Origin: Cryptomeria japonica
Taxonomy: Eukaryota; Streptophyta; Pinopsida; Cupressales; Cupressaceae
Reading direction: 5' to 3'
DNA: 64,000 bases
NCBI RefSeq assembly: GCF_030272615.1
Contig: NC_081406.1
Coordinates: 480,904,900 to 480,968,899 of the forward strand
The notes under the pieces were generated by a model that saw only the letters and a list, made by a program, of their open reading frames with translations, ran no database searches and was not told the DNA's origin. The position numbers and the translations under genes are program-made. Within the stretch, counting starts at the first letter, position 1. Each line of letters starts with the position of its first letter. Shown here in pieces: positions 1 through 11,509 of this stretch.

Positions 1-1194
1 ATGTTTGCTAAGTTTAGCAAACGTGTATTAGAAGGCACGTTAATGGCGGTGATGTGCAGATAGTTGTCTTGGAGCTCAGATTGAATGAGATCTGATTGTA
101 TTTGATGTGCCTCGTGATCAATGGAAGAAACCCTAAGGTGCCAAGTTTGAATGTTGTTTTTGGTGGGAATGTCTGAATACAAATATGCGGGCCAAAGATA
201 GACTTGATGATGCCTCGGAGAGAGATGCTGCCAACTGATGCACAAGGCCAAATAGATAAGTAAATGAAGTGTGATATCTATAGAGGATCATAGAGATCAA
301 GCAACAGGGAGACAATCGGTAATAGGTTTTGGCAAAGGCTTAACCGATGAGGTTAAAGCAACCGGCTGGCTACTGAATGAGAGAGGGTTGTTGCATTTAA
401 GATAAGATCAATCAAGTACTCAATGAGTACCAGAAGAGAGACTAAGTGTGAGAAGAGTCTAGGTTTGAAGACTCCAACCGGCAATAGTGAGGTAACCAAT
501 GGTGACAATACCGACAGTGAAGAGTTGCAGAAGAGTGCAGAGTAGGCAAGCAAAGAATCGACAGAAGATAGTACCAGTGGAGAGTAGTAGAGCAGTTGAG
601 AGAAGAGGCAACTAGCAAAGAGAATTGGCAGAGAAGAAGAAGAGGTTGAACTGATTTGGTTGCAACAAGAGATAAGGTTGCAGTAGTGAGAGGGTGTGGA
701 AGAGAATTGACAGTGAACCGGACAAGAGATCCAGTAGTGAGATTTGCAGAAGTGTTACAAAATCCATTTGTAACAAGGATATTAAAATGTAAAAGATTAT
801 GTTTTGTATTCACTAAGTTGGAGCTCCTTGGGTTGGTGCCCTAAAATCAAGGGTTGGTGCTCCTTGGGTTGTTGCCATAAAATCAGGGATTGGTGCTCCT
901 TGGGTTAGTGCCCTAAACATTGTAATCAGAGTTTCATTGTGAGGCTGGATTGGAGCAGTAGTCTCCAGCAGCATTTCTCACCAAGGTTTTTCCCATCTTG
1001 GGTTTTCCTCATATATGTGAGTGTTATGTGATGTCCCTTTATGTGTGAATGCATTTGTGATTAGTCTCCCCACTAACTAGTAAGTTTGGATTAAGTTAGA
1101 TCTGATAACCAGCATACACACATAGGATAGTTAAAGGGAAAAGATTGAGAACCATTGATTCACCCCCCTTCTTAGTGGTGAATTGTGTCTAACA
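1..1194 (+). mobile_element. Partial LTR (3' part), same family as solo LTR H
   Basis: This stretch matches 42520-43576 closely, for example the run around 31-55 against 42527-42552 and the repeated 'ggttggtgctccttgggtt' phrases. It ends at CTAACA (1194), preceded by a C-run and a TTAGTGGTG segment, as LTR H ends at 43576. No primer-binding site follows, so it is a solo LTR or a 3' LTR read in plus orientation. The 5' part lies outside the window, so a left target duplication cannot be tested; the right flank begins AGTTC. Short reading frames inside it have no recognisable protein. Confidence 0.75.
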
Positions 1195-1199
1195 AGTTC

Positions 1200-1585
1200 A
1201 ACCTGCAACATTCATCAGATCTATCCTTCAATGACTGAGTCAGTTTTTCCTCATTCTTCTTCTTGTCTTCAATCTTCTTTGTCAGCTTCATCACAATGGA
1301 TTGCATCTCATTCTTTTGGACTAAATTCTCTCTAGCAAGCTTCTCACATTCATTTGTCTTGTATTGTAGGGCTTGATTGTCAATGCTTTGTTCTTATTTA
1401 TCCTTGAGTTTATCCATTAGTTCCTTTCTCTTCTCTCTTGATGTGTTCACTTATTCTTTCAGGGATTTAATGAAATTTTTAGCTGCTTCCAGACTTCTCC
1501 TCGGGCTACACTTCTCTTTCATAGCTACATTAAGATGTTCAAGTGCCACAGTGAGTTGCTTCTACAAACCAGAGTCCATTGATTC
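1200..1585 (-). pseudogene. Coiled-coil gag-like fragment of element J
   Basis: Read on the minus strand just downstream of a primer-binding site, this stretch gives a Lys/Glu/Leu-rich frame of about 125 residues with segments such as LTKKIEDKKKNEEKL, the heptad pattern of a coiled coil. It has in-frame stops, at least one where Gln would fit (KEQ to KE-stop). There is no zinc knuckle, protease or reverse transcriptase, because the frame is cut off at 1195 by the LTR on its left. It may be a gag-like N-terminus of a Copia element or the private ORF of a non-autonomous element. I do not recognise a specific family. Confidence 0.45.
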
Positions 1586-1633
1586 AATATTCTAGATCTT
1601 CTATAAGTTGTTAGGCTTCTTCCAAGGAACTAA

Positions 1634-1645
1634 GATTTGATACCA
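1634..1645 (-). other. Decayed primer-binding site of element J
   Basis: The plus strand reads GATTTGATACCA, two mismatches from the complement of the tRNA-iMet primer site (GCTCTGATACCA). It sits two bases before an LTR that starts TGTTAGAATC at 1648, the same spacing as in A and K. It fixes element J on the minus strand. Confidence 0.7.
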
Positions 1646-1647
1646 AT

Positions 1648-2890
1648 TGTTAGAATCAATGAACGCTAAGAAGGGGGGGATCAATGTTCCACAATTTACA
1701 AACTTATTAAATTTATTCTTAAACCACCAGATGCATAAGAATGAAAGTAAAGTGAAAAAACAAAAACTAATCAAACACCATAACATCAAAAAATTTACGT
1801 GGAAACCTGGAAAGGGAAAAACCACGGTGGAATTTGAACCCACAATATTATTATACTATGGCCAAGAGTATGACAATATTACATAAGGGGAATGCACTTG
1901 CATTCAGGCACACTGCCTAGAGCTCACTGCTCAAATATAAAAGAGGGCTACAACTAGGAGGAAGGCTTACTATCTTACAAATGGTTACAATTGTTTACAA
2001 TAAGGAATGAACTAAAGAATAACATCTACTAATGCCAAATAGTAGTTTTGATTAGGCTCAGATTGACTTCTCCAATTGTTTTGTCTCTCTACTCTATTTT
2101 CCTACTATGTCATGATATACTGAACACCAAAATCTTCAATCACATGTACCAAACTTCACACATTCGCTCATACAAAATTCTCACACTCATCTACCCTAAC
2201 AAAATGCTCAACCAAATCGATCTTATATATCTGCATCAACAAAACAAATCAATTCCCATGTCAACTTCCAAAAACCGCATAACACGCAACATGAAATGTG
2301 TATCACCAAGTAAGCTCAATCCATCCACAAATCCATATGCGAACCTAAACAAGATGATAAAAATCTTCATACATATTGGCCCAATCTCCTCAAACATGAA
2401 ACCAATCACCGAAATCAACCCAAATATTTTGCATCACACGTTACACCAAAATAACTCTGTTTAAACTGAATTACCAAATATCGGACCTTCAATCTCGCTC
2501 AGGAATCAACACTGGATATCGAGATCACAAAATAAGCTTCTTTGAACCTCAAATCATCTACGTCTATCACCACAACCAAAATTACACAACCAAAATCAAG
2601 ATATGCACACTAAACTCATTCTACCGGTTACTGCATTCCACCTTCTAGACTTATGCCTCACGAACAATGCAACTTCCAATAAATCAAATCTTCATGCACC
2701 GGATATGATTTCTGAACTAATTTGCCATCAATGAAAACTCCTAAGCATTTTGCATGCATCAATCTTCACCGAAATAGTGTCTCCTACCAATAGAACAATC
2801 ACTCCCTAACAATTCTTAATGCCACCAATTGGTATTTCCTTAAACATATTCATGGTAACAAAAATTATTAATGCTATTCAGATTTGGGAT
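1648..2890 (-). mobile_element. 5' LTR of element J (right edge uncertain)
   Basis: The stretch starts TGTTAGAATC next to the primer site and has the usual layout of the other Copia LTRs here: a G-run near the edge (1673-1679), a GGAAACC...GGGAAAAACCACGGTGG block (about 1801-1829), and a CTGCCTAGAGCTCACTGCTC block (about 1911-1930). The outer half is A-rich without a recognisable gene. No clear terminal TG/CA with a duplication is visible at the right, where LINE sequence begins near 2911. The translated frames in this interval resemble no known protein. Confidence 0.55.
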
Positions 2891-3538
2891 GTTAAAAAAT
2901 GGCATAGATTGGCGGGAGCGAAGTAGAGCGAGCGAGTGAGCATGAAGGTGCTTTCAAGAAGGTGGGAGAATGGGATAGGGATGCAGAAGACACCTACCCT
3001 ATGGAGATCATCTGACAACAAGAATCAAAGGAAAAATGGAGGTCACCAAATTGTTAAATGGCCATGGGAATTCAACACGGTTTTGATGCTAGCAAAGGAG
3101 GAAGTTTGAGCAGATGGATGCAGCAAAACTCAAACTGAAATATCCAAATGACACATATTCCCCAATGGGTTTTTGAGGATGGAAGATGGGTAGACAAATG
3201 TGCCCTCCCTAAGCATAATTGGTAGAGTTCGGATTAACAATTAGTAGGCAACAACGGCTTCAACAACAAAATCTCTCAAATGCAAGGCGAAGGACAGAAC
3301 TATGGAATAATGCAAGGAAGAAAAAGGAGATATGGACCTCCATGGTTGCAAATGTGGGGACTAATATACTACAGGACCAAACAGGAAGATAGCAACACCA
3401 CGGAGGGCACCACGAAATTTTTACAAAACCAAGGATTCAAGAAAGGAAGAAGTTCAAGCAAACGGTAATCCCCGTAGCAAACATATTGAACAATTGGGTA
3501 GCTAAAGGGCATTTTTAACCACTTCACACCAACAGACA

Positions 3539-4226
3539 ATGGATAATAAAAATAACAAAATAGAAGTTGGTGGCCCTTCGAATAAAATTGATGAATCTAA
3601 AGGTAAGTCTTACAAAAAACCCCTCAATATGATCTGTTTGGAAGAAAATAAGATGAAGGAAATTAGGAAAAATCTCAAAGAAAAAGGAATCTTTGTTAAG
3701 TGGGGTGGGGGAGCCTATAATAGGGGACATTTTGCTAATTGGTGTAGGGAATAGTGGGGCTCAGGGATACATGTCAAAACCCTTCCAAACGACTACTTCC
3801 TAGTAGAATTTTCCCATGAACCGGAGCAATGGAAGGCTTTAAACAATGGCCCTTATATGTTGGATGGGATGGGTGTACATCTGATTGAGTAGTGCCCTAA
3901 CTTGAATCCCAAAATTCATACATTAAGTGGCAATCAGACCTTGATAAGCCTATACAACATTCCAACAAAATACTGGGGGGATTGATATGCTAAAAGAAAT
4001 AAGTAAACGATTGGGAACCTTCATCTCAACAGATGACATTATTGAAGATAGAGTATGGGGAATCTTTGCAAGAATATGTACTAGTGTCAACTCTACCTCA
4101 GCCTTGCCAAACAACATTTAAATTCACAGAGATGGGAAAGTTTGGATGCAGAGGGTGGACAGAGAAGATCAAAAGTTTTTATGCCCTAATTGTTTCTCTA
4201 AGGAAAATATTAGGTTGCATTGTAAA
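3539..4226 (+). pseudogene. LINE ORF1, DUF4283-like N-terminal part (broken)
   Basis: From ATG 3539 the frame gives a basic Lys-rich protein, then a DUF4283-like region (VEFSHEPEQWKALNNGPYML and a following LDGMGVHLIE segment), typical of the nucleic-acid-binding ORF1 of plant L1 LINEs. Stops occur at 3752-3754 (a GRE-stop-WGS context, probably once Trp or Gln) and near 3886, and a frameshift lies near 3980. A second frame then reads through SVNSTSALPNN to a Cys-rich zinc-knuckle-like segment, CPNCFSKENIRLHC. Copia C enters directly after this knuckle. In the family this protein coats LINE RNA; this copy cannot make it. Confidence 0.7.
4222..4226. repeat. Target duplication GTAAA, left copy (element C)
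   Basis: GTAAA directly precedes the left LTR of C (TGATGAATAATG at 4227). The same five bases follow the right LTR at 31222-31226. The pair shows that the two outer LTRs, 27 kb apart, belong to one insertion. Confidence 0.85.
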
Positions 4227-5290
4227 TGATGAATAATGATGAACAACGAATACTCTAAATGGTACTGAGAGGGGGGGGTGAATCATTACATACAAAAACT
4301 TCTCAGCAACTTATCAAGTTAAAACAATGCTAACCGGTTGTCTTCATTACTGAACTTAACCATGGCAATATTGGTTAAACACAGTAAGACTTTAGACAAC
4401 ATAAACAGGTAAAATTGAACACTTCAAATACATTCAATACTTGATAACTACTTCACCTATAAACATATGCATGTGATATATCAGCAATACCATAACCATT
4501 AGCTCTGCATGCATAATCACTCAAACAAACAATACTTAATCATCACATGAAAATGCACATGTCATGACACACAAATTTTTCATGTGGAAACCCAAATGGG
4601 AAAAACCACGGTGGGGATGAATACCCACAAGCTTTTTTTGAACTCTTTTGAAGCTCGCTCTATTACGAGCCTAGTCTGGTTAAAGAATTTACAATAAGGT
4701 TCTACTAGGAACCAATCTTGTTAAAGATCACCAAGTTAAGGGATGGCTATATACCCTATTAAAGGTTGAAACCTTGTTAAAGGTTACCTTGCTAGAGGAT
4801 TTAAATAACTCAATGAACTTGAGTCACCTGGTTAGAGGATTTACAGTAAGCCTATTAAAGCTACCCAGCAAAGGGATTTTCCTTCTGGTGAAATGGTTAG
4901 AAGACAATAGGTAAAACTCTTATCTGATAATAACACTATATGCTAAGGCAGATCCTTTTTAGTTCCTCTACTCTGTAATCACACTCTGTAGTTTTCTCTC
5001 ACTGGTCTAGCAAGTATCTCATCACTCGGATACATACACAACTTTTGCCAACAAATTACAATAACAAACATCATAGACATTATAGAAAACAATTAGGTCG
5101 GTCGCATAAACCCTAAACCCTAAGCATTTAGGTTTATAATTACAGGCAGTCCAATCCTGATCGTCCAAACACTTTTCATATAATGAAACAATCTCAAACA
5201 GATCACTAGTCATTCTGCATCATCCATTCTTCACTGCATATAGAAATCAGTAACCCAACACACTTTCTTCCCATACTGCTAAGAAGAATG
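4227..5290 (-). mobile_element. 3' LTR of element C, outer part
   Basis: This aligns throughout with 29774-30840 of the other LTR. It contains the G-run (about 4270-4278), the CATGTGGAAACCC...AAACCACGGTGG block (about 4580-4613), a series of TTAAAGG / GGTTAGAGG units (4660-4900) and a doubled telobox, AACCCTAAACCCTAA (about 5107-5121). It breaks off at 5290, where element A enters. It resumes at 19559. Confidence 0.85.
5286..5290. repeat. Target duplication GAATG, left copy (element A)
   Basis: GAATG at 5286-5290 abuts the left LTR of A. GAATG at 19554-19558 abuts its right LTR. The uninterrupted target is visible in the other C LTR, near 30830-30845 (AAGAAGAATGTTCATTCCCG). Confidence 0.9.
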
Positions 5291-6348
5291 TGTTAGGTCT
5301 CGGAGACAACTGAGAGGGGAGGTGAATTAGTTGTCTAATAAATTCAAACCAAAAACCAATTAACCAACTTAATGCTTAATACCAGTAAACCAGTTAAGTA
5401 TGCCGGTAGACAGTGTTAACAGTAAATTGTTATACCGATAAAGATTAATGCATGAAACACAAACATAAAGTCATCCATAACACATAACACCAATATTTGT
5501 ACATGGAAACCCTTTAAGGGGATAAACCATGGTGGGAAACCTTACCCACAATCAAATGATACTATTGCAGATAGTAAGTGTACATAAATGGGGTCTGCAC
5601 ATGCAGAAAGGCCAACAACCTAGAGCTCACTGCTCAATCACAAAATGGGAGTCACACTGACTACAGTTGGATGGTTAAATCCAATAAGATTGTACTGCAC
5701 AAAATAGCATCTTCATATGCTGGATTCAGTACCGATGTAATGCTGATATGCTTATACAAAAACCTAGCTTCACCTTCAAATGATGTCTTCGTGTATACCT
5801 CTACTTAATCTCGCATATTCCTTCACTCAATTCTTTTTCACATTCCACACTTGATCTTACAAATAAGATCTTACATTTATACCATACCCTAAGACCAATT
5901 TTAGTAGGTCGGCTCTACAAGATATTACAATAAAATCATTTTATAAACAATATAATATCCAATGCAATTACCAATTAAACATGTCGGCTTAATGCATTTA
6001 CATTAATAATAAATCATCTCCATAGCATGCCATATTGATCTGGAAAAGATAAACTTGCCAGTGTAACCCTAGATAACCTGGACCTATTTGCCGGTAAAAG
6101 CAAATATGCAAATATGAATATACCAATAATTAATTCTTCAAAACAAAGTGTCCACATGATGTTTTCAACATTACCAAGTTTCTTCCATATCATTCCAAAT
6201 ATCGGTGAACATTATATCCTACCGGTGAACCATATACTAGTAACTGTGCAATAGTTACTTGCTTGCCGATGAATGTTGCTGGATCTCCAAAGTGCTTGTT
6301 TTCAGTAGGTGTTGACATCAATGACAAAACCATACCAAAACACCAACA
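5291..6348 (-). mobile_element. 3' LTR of element A
   Basis: TGTTAGGTCT...CACCAACA, 1058 bp, pairs with 18491-19553. It has the G-run near the inner edge, the TGGAAACCC...AAACCATGGTGGG block (about 5504-5536), and the CCTAGAGCTCACTGCTC block (about 5619-5635). A TATAAATG sequence on the minus strand (5874-5881) is a TATA-box candidate, and TTGACATCAATGACAA lies at 6312-6327 near the U3 end. Differences from the other LTR include several CCGG-to-CNGG type changes. Confidence 0.88.
5874..5881 (-). promoter_or_regulatory. Candidate TATA box of element A 3' LTR
   Basis: The minus strand reads TATAAATG in the middle of the LTR. The matching position in the 5' LTR (near 19078-19085) reads CATAAATG, a single change that would weaken a TATA box. 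The 5' LTR promoter is therefore probably poorer than this copy. Confidence 0.4.
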
Positions 6349-6362
6349 ATCTCCCCCTTTGA
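6349..6362 (-). other. Polypurine tract of element A
   Basis: The minus strand reads a purine run AAAGGGGGAGAT directly beside the LTR start (TGTTGGTGTT on the minus strand). A second similar run, ATCTCTCCCCCTTTGACATC on the plus strand, lies near 6530-6550. The interval to 6685 has the repeated C-runs and no gene. Confidence 0.8.
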
Positions 6363-6685
6363 CATTGATGGCCACACAAGATGGAAAAACCATCAAAGTG
6401 CCAAAACAGAAATGTCAAATACCAAAAACCAACAATCTCCATTTCTCCCCCTGGGAGCAACATGTGTTTATCCAAAGATTTATTTTCAATACCAAATCTC
6501 CTTAAAAGATAATGTGTTTTTCCATAGATATCTCTCCCCCTTTGACATCAAATGCCAAAGCTACAAAATGCAAGTCCATACAAAAATACCAACTACTCCC
6601 CCTAAGAAGTAGCTTCCTCATCAAATACTAGAATAAAGATTTGTCTTTTTTTTAATTCTATTAGTTGATGACAATCATCAACTGT

Positions 6686-7936
6686 CTAAGTCTCTACCGG
6701 TGGTGGTATGACTCCAAGCTGATCTCTAAGATATTCAAAAGTCTCCTTAGGAAAAGGTTTTGTGAAAATATCTGCAAGTTGTTCTTTAGTATTCACATAA
6801 ACCAGTTTTATCTCCTTTTCTTCAACTTTTTCCTTTAGAAAATTTAGTTTGATAGAAACATGTTTAGTTTTAGAATGTAATACCAGATTCTTAGATATAT
6901 CAATTGCTTCAGTGTTATCACAATATATAGTAATGGGTTCCTTGCATTTTACCTTTATGTCTTTCAACATTTGCTTAAGCCATAATACTTGTGTACAGTT
7001 AGTTGCTGCTGCAACATATTCTGATTCTGCTGTTCATAAAGATGTACAACTCTATTTCTTACTCAACCAAGAAACTAATCTCTTTCCAAGAAAGAATGCT
7101 CCTCCAGTGGTGCTTTTTCTATCATCCACATCTCCTGCCCAATTTGCATCTGTGTATGCACATAGGTCAAAATTTTCATCTTTAGGATACCATAATCCAA
7201 GATTTGCTATGCCTTGTAAGTACCAGAAAATCCTTTTCACTGCTGATTCATGATTTTCCCTAGGATTACTCTAAAATCTAGAAACAATACATACTGCATT
7301 CATAATATCAGGCCTCGTTTGTGTCAAATACAGTAAACCTCCTATCATAGATTTGTATCTAGTTGGATTAACAGGTGTAGATTCATCCCTTTGAGATAAT
7401 TTGTCATTTGTAGTCATAGGTGTGCTTACCCGTTTAGAGTTCTGCATCCCAAATTTCTTTAGAAATTCTCTCAAGTACTTGGATTGACTCAAAAATATAC
7501 CTTTATCAGTCTGTAAAATCTGCAAACCTAAAAAGAATTTTATTTCTCCAATCATAGACATTTCAAATTCTTGTTGCATTTTAATAGAAAATTCCTTACA
7601 TAATCCATCTTCTCCTCCAAAGATTATATCACCAAAAAATACTTCAATAATCAAGATGTCATCATTAGTTATTTTGTAATATAAATTTCTATCTGCATTT
7701 CCTTTAGTAAAACCAATCTTTAAAAGATACTTATCCAACCTTGCATACCAAGCTCCTGGGGCTTGTTTCAATGCATACAGAGCTTTTCTTAACCTGCAAA
7801 CCATATTGTTGTCATCTATCAAAGAAAATCCATCAAGTTGTTCAATATATACTTCTTCTTCAAGATCTCCATTAAAAAATGCACATTTAATATCCATTTG
7901 ATAAACTTTGTAGTCCTTGTGAGCTACAAAAGCCAA
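6686..7936 (-). pseudogene. Element A pol: reverse transcriptase and RNase H
   Basis: Read from 7936 down to 6686. The RT part has the [20 protein letters not shown] start, a LKQAPGAWYARL segment and a degenerate VFFGDIIFGG in place of the catalytic FVDDIIFGG (the aspartate pair is damaged). It continues through RPDIMNA to 7271. After a stop the RNase H part has AYTDANWAGDVDDRKSTTGG and SWLSKK (7052-7240). The C-terminal segment (6686-6970) has CDNTEAIDISKN and ends KEQLADIFTKPFPKE..., the normal Copia pol terminus. RT and RNase H would copy the element RNA in virus-like particles. The broken active site and stops make this copy inactive. Confidence 0.88.
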
Positions 7937-8002
7937 GAATAATCTAACTACCTCAATTCTGGCTACCGGTGCAAAGGTTTCATTGTAATCAACTCCTTCT
8001 TT

Positions 8003-9835
8003 CTAAGAATATCCCTTACACACTAGTCTTGCTTTATTTCTGACAACCTTACCATCTTCATTAAGTTTGTTTCTAAATACCCATTTGGTTTCAATTACAT
8101 TTTTATCTTTAGGCCGGGGAACTAATGTCCAAGTATTATTTTTCTCAATTTGTCCTAGTTCTTCTTCCATAGCTTTAATCCAAAATTTATCTTCACATGC
8201 CTCATTGATAGATAATGGTTCAATTTGAGAAATAAGACATACCTCTTCATTTGCCAATCTTCCTCTTGTCATAACTCCTTTAAATTTGTTTCCAATTATC
8301 TAATCTTCAGAATGATTCAATCTTACATACCGGGGTGTCTTAGTTTGTTGTTGTTCTTCAATTGTTGTGGAATCCTCTAATGATACCAGAGTAACTAGAT
8401 CTTCATTCTATACCGGTGGATTCAGTATAGGTTCATTTGTCACAATTTTTGTTGCCGGTTCAGAATCTATATACCTTGAAGTTCCTCTGAATTGTTCATC
8501 AATCTTTACATTTGTACTCTCAACAATTTTCTGCAATCTCTTATTAAAACATCTATATGCCTTTCTCTTAGATGAATAACCAAGAAATATTCCTTCATCA
8601 CTTCTAGGATCAAATTTGCCAATATATTCATCTCTTCTAATATAACATTTACTTCCAAAAATTCTGAAATACTTAAGAGTAGGAGTATTACCAAACCATA
8701 GTTCATGAGGGGTCTTACTGGTTTCACCTTTGATGTGAACTTTGTTGAATGTATAGACAGCAGTGCTAACTGCCTCTCTCCAATACACATGTGGTAGATT
8801 TGCTTCTGATAACATACTTCTTGCTACATCCAAGATAGTTATGTTTTTCCTTTCAACAACTTCATTTTGTTGTGGTGTCCGAGGTGCTCATAATTGTCTT
8901 CTGATTCCATTCACTTCATAGAATGTATTAAAGTCCTTAGATGTGAATTTTTCTTCTTGATCTGATCTTAAACATTTGATTTTCTTACCGGTTTCATTTT
9001 CAACCATTGCTTTGAACAGTTTGAACTTCCCAAGTGCTTCTGATTTTTCTCTGAGAAAAGTAACCCAACACATTCTAGAATAATCATCAATAATTAGCAT
9101 GAAATATCTATCACCTTGTAAGCTTTTAGTTCTAGTTGGACCACATAAATTAGTGTGAATTAAATCAAGAGCATTATTGGATTTTTCTGGAATACTTTTG
9201 AAACTAGCTCTAACTTGTTTTCCAAATTGACATTCCTTACAAATTGTATTCTGAGGTTTCACAATTTTAGGTAGATCTCTAACTGCCTTAGAAGTACTGA
9301 TTTTTACCATGCAATCAAAGTTTACATGACATAGTCTCTTATACCATAACCAACTTTCATCTATATGTGCAATCAAGCATGCCTTTTCACTGTTATTCAA
9401 ATGAAAGATATTGCCTCTAGTTTGATTACCGGTTGCAATTTCCAAACCAGTTCTATTCATGATTTTGCATTTTCCATTTTTAAATTGTAACTGAAATCCC
9501 TTCAAAACTAATTGACCAACACTTAAAAGATTATGCTTTAATCCTTCAATATAGTAGACATTGTCAGTGTTATGCTTACCATCAAGAGATATTGAACCCT
9601 TACCTTTGATTGAACAGGCTTTGTCATCTCCAAATCTTACTAAACCTCCATTGTATTCTTGAAAGTTTAAGAATTTACCTTTGTCTCCAGTCATATGATG
9701 TGAGCATCCTAAATCAATGATCCATTCATCCTTTGTTTCAACTTTAGCTGCTAGGGCTTGTTCTACTGGCTGAGCAGTAGGTGTCAGTTGATCTTCTGTT
9801 ATAGCAACAAAAATCCATCCATTGTCTGTTGGTTC
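8003..9835 (-). pseudogene. Element A pol: protease, integrase and RT start
   Basis: The minus strand from 9835 reads DNGWIFVAITED, then a protease-like DLGCSHHMTG (Leu in place of Ser in the D-S-G site). The GAG-pre-integrase zinc region follows (YKRLCHVNFD...CKECQFGK), then the integrase core (HTNLCGP, IIDDYSRM, CLRSDQEEKF) to about 8888. A further part (8408-8833) has YWREAVSTAVYTFNKVH and KYFRIFGSKCYIRRDEY. The RT start (8003-8272) has [20 protein letters not shown]. Stops separate the segments. The long frame that appears to begin at 10078 includes about 80 codons from the LTR of B; real element A sequence starts at 9835. Confidence 0.87.
9831..9835. repeat. Imperfect target duplication GGTTC, left copy (element B)
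   Basis: GGTTC precedes the left LTR of B and GGATC (17426-17430) follows the right LTR. One base differs. Removing B and one copy brings the A gag end and protease start together. Confidence 0.75.
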
Positions 9836-11439
9836 TGTTGGCATTATGTGAACCGGCATGAAGATATAATGACATTGTATGTTGTCATTGATGTCAATAT
9901 GTGTTATGAAGAGAACTGGCATATGTGATAGGTGAAAAGAGAAAGGAACCAGCATATGTATGAACCGGTTTATATGCCAAAGTGAAGCGGCATATTTGTT
10001 CAAGATGAACCAACATGTAGTTATGGGAACTAGCACATGGAAGCATTGTATGACTACTGGTTGGTAAGTAGCTTCCACTTTAAGATTTCCAGTTGGAGTA
10101 TCTTAGGTCTATGTGACTCAATCGGTGATCTTTGTGTGATGAGTTAACAAGTATAATGGAGGACAGATCGTGTTGCCATGTAAGCTCTATGTGCGTGAAG
10201 GATCTTGCATGAAGAACACTATTCCTATCTGCCTCGGGAATGAGTGAAGTCTGTCAAATGGTGATAACGCGTGATGGGTTATCAGCTGCCAAGAAATCGG
10301 TGGATTATGGATGATGGAGAATGTCTTGAGATCGATTCAAGATTATTGCATTTAATGCAATATGATTCAATGGTCAGGATTGAACCGCTTGAATCGCTTA
10401 ACCTAATAGGTTTAGGGTTTAGGGTTTTTGCTACCAACTTGTATGTTTCCTATAAGGTCGATGTTGTCTTTCTTTCTAAAGTTGTTGGCAAAAGTTGTGA
10501 GTGTGTATCCAAGGGAAGTGATATACGATTCTTGCCAGACCAAAGGAGAGAAGAGATACCTGCAAAGTGAATGTGCAGAAGGTAAAGAGGAGCCTAACCG
10601 GATCTTCATTAGCATTGAGTGCTATAAATAGATCATTGTTATTCCTATTGATCTCTAACCACTTCAACAGTTGTAAAATCCCCTAACAGGGTAGCCTTAA
10701 CTACCTTGATTCAAAATCCCTTAACAAGGTGGTCTTAACAGGCTTGATTAAAATCCCTTAATCGGGTAACTCGAAGTTAATGAGTTCTGAGAAGCTATAG
10801 AGCTTAGGAGATCCTTTCAGCTATTGAGTTCTTAAAATCCTCTAACAAGGTGACCCTATCGGGTTTAACCCTTAACCGGGTATCCCTTAACCGGGTGATC
10901 ACTAACAGGATCAGTTCCTAATAGAACCTATTGTAATGTCTTTAACCGGACAAGGCTCCTAACAGAGCAGATTTCTAAAGAGTTCAAAAAGCAACCTGTG
11001 CGTATTCATCCCCACCGTGGTTTTTCCCAGTTGGGTTTCCACATGAAAAATATGTGTGTCATGTGAAATGCTTTTGTCTTGTGATGCTTTATTTTGTCTG
11101 TTAAGCATATGAAGGTTCTATGTTTTATGCTTGTCTATTAAACATATTGAACTCACTGTTGTGAAGATCGGATGATTAAGTTTACCTGTTTATGCATGAG
11201 AATATAATGATACTGTAGTATTGAGCTAAGAGGGAAGCTTATTGAGTGACCAGTCCATGATTGATTGGGTTGTACTGGATGTACCGGTTGCACTCTGTTT
11301 TACCAGTATCCCTGTTTGTCAGTCATTAAGAATATTTAATGTCAAACTGGTTTTGGACTACATTTGTGTTTGTACTAATTCACCCCCCCCCCCCCTCTCA
11401 GTACCGGTTTGGTACTAGTGGTTCATCATTGAGTTATCA
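9836..11439 (+). mobile_element. 5' LTR of element B
   Basis: TGTTGGCATT...GAGTTATCA, 1604 bp. Features in order: TTGTCATTGATGTCAA (9882-9897), a doubled telobox TTTAGGGTTTAGGG (about 10413-10426), a TATA-box candidate, a series of AAAATCCCTTAAC..GGT units (10675-10960), the CCCACCGTGGTTTTTCCC block (about 11011-11028), and a run of 13 C (11383-11395) shortly before the end. The LTR provides promoter and polyadenylation signals for the element. Confidence 0.92.
10623..10630 (+). promoter_or_regulatory. TATA box of element B 5' LTR
   Basis: TATAAATA within GTGCTATAAATAGATC, near the middle of the LTR. The 3' LTR copy reads TATAAACA near 16628, so one of the two has changed. Confidence 0.6.
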
Positions 11440-11441
11440 AT

Positions 11442-11453
11442 TGGTATCAGAGC
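11442..11453 (+). other. Primer-binding site of element B (tRNA-iMet)
   Basis: TGGTATCAGAGC, the exact complement of the 3' end of plant initiator tRNA-Met, two bases after the LTR. It would start minus-strand cDNA synthesis. Confidence 0.95.
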
Positions 11454-11509
11454 ACCTCCAGGTCCTCTATGTTGTAAGCTTAACCGCTTGAGGAAAAGAT
11501 CCTAGTCAA

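Larger units (their letters stand above)
2911..4226 (+). mobile_element. L1-type LINE, 5' part (leader and ORF1 start)
   Basis: A GC-rich start (GGCGGGAGCGAAGTAGAGCG) leads into about 600 bp of leader with no clear protein, then ORF1. The LINE is cut at 4226 by Copia C. It resumes at 31222, as shown by the GTAAA duplication and by continuing ORF1-like and ORF2 sequence. The 5' edge at 2911 is an estimate from the change in base composition. Both sequence stacks in the window sit in this LINE copy. Confidence 0.7.

Noticed and set aside
2048-2464. A 138-codon plus-strand frame in the J LTR.
   Set aside because: Low complexity, Asn/Ile/Thr-rich, no domain, inside an A-rich LTR. Chance frame.
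9836-10078. A 396-residue minus-strand frame starting at 10078 looked like one long protein.
   Set aside because: Its first 80 or so codons are antisense sequence of the B LTR. Element A coding sequence starts at 9835.
10400-10430. TTTAGGG units as interstitial telomeric repeat.
   Set aside because: Only two to three units, at the same place in both LTRs of one family. Better read as a telobox.
11383-11395. The C-run (and G-runs in the minus elements) as an assembly artefact.
   Set aside because: A C-run followed by CTCTCAG occurs at the same LTR position in B, F, H and, on the other strand, in A, C, K and J, so it is a true feature even if its exact length is uncertain.
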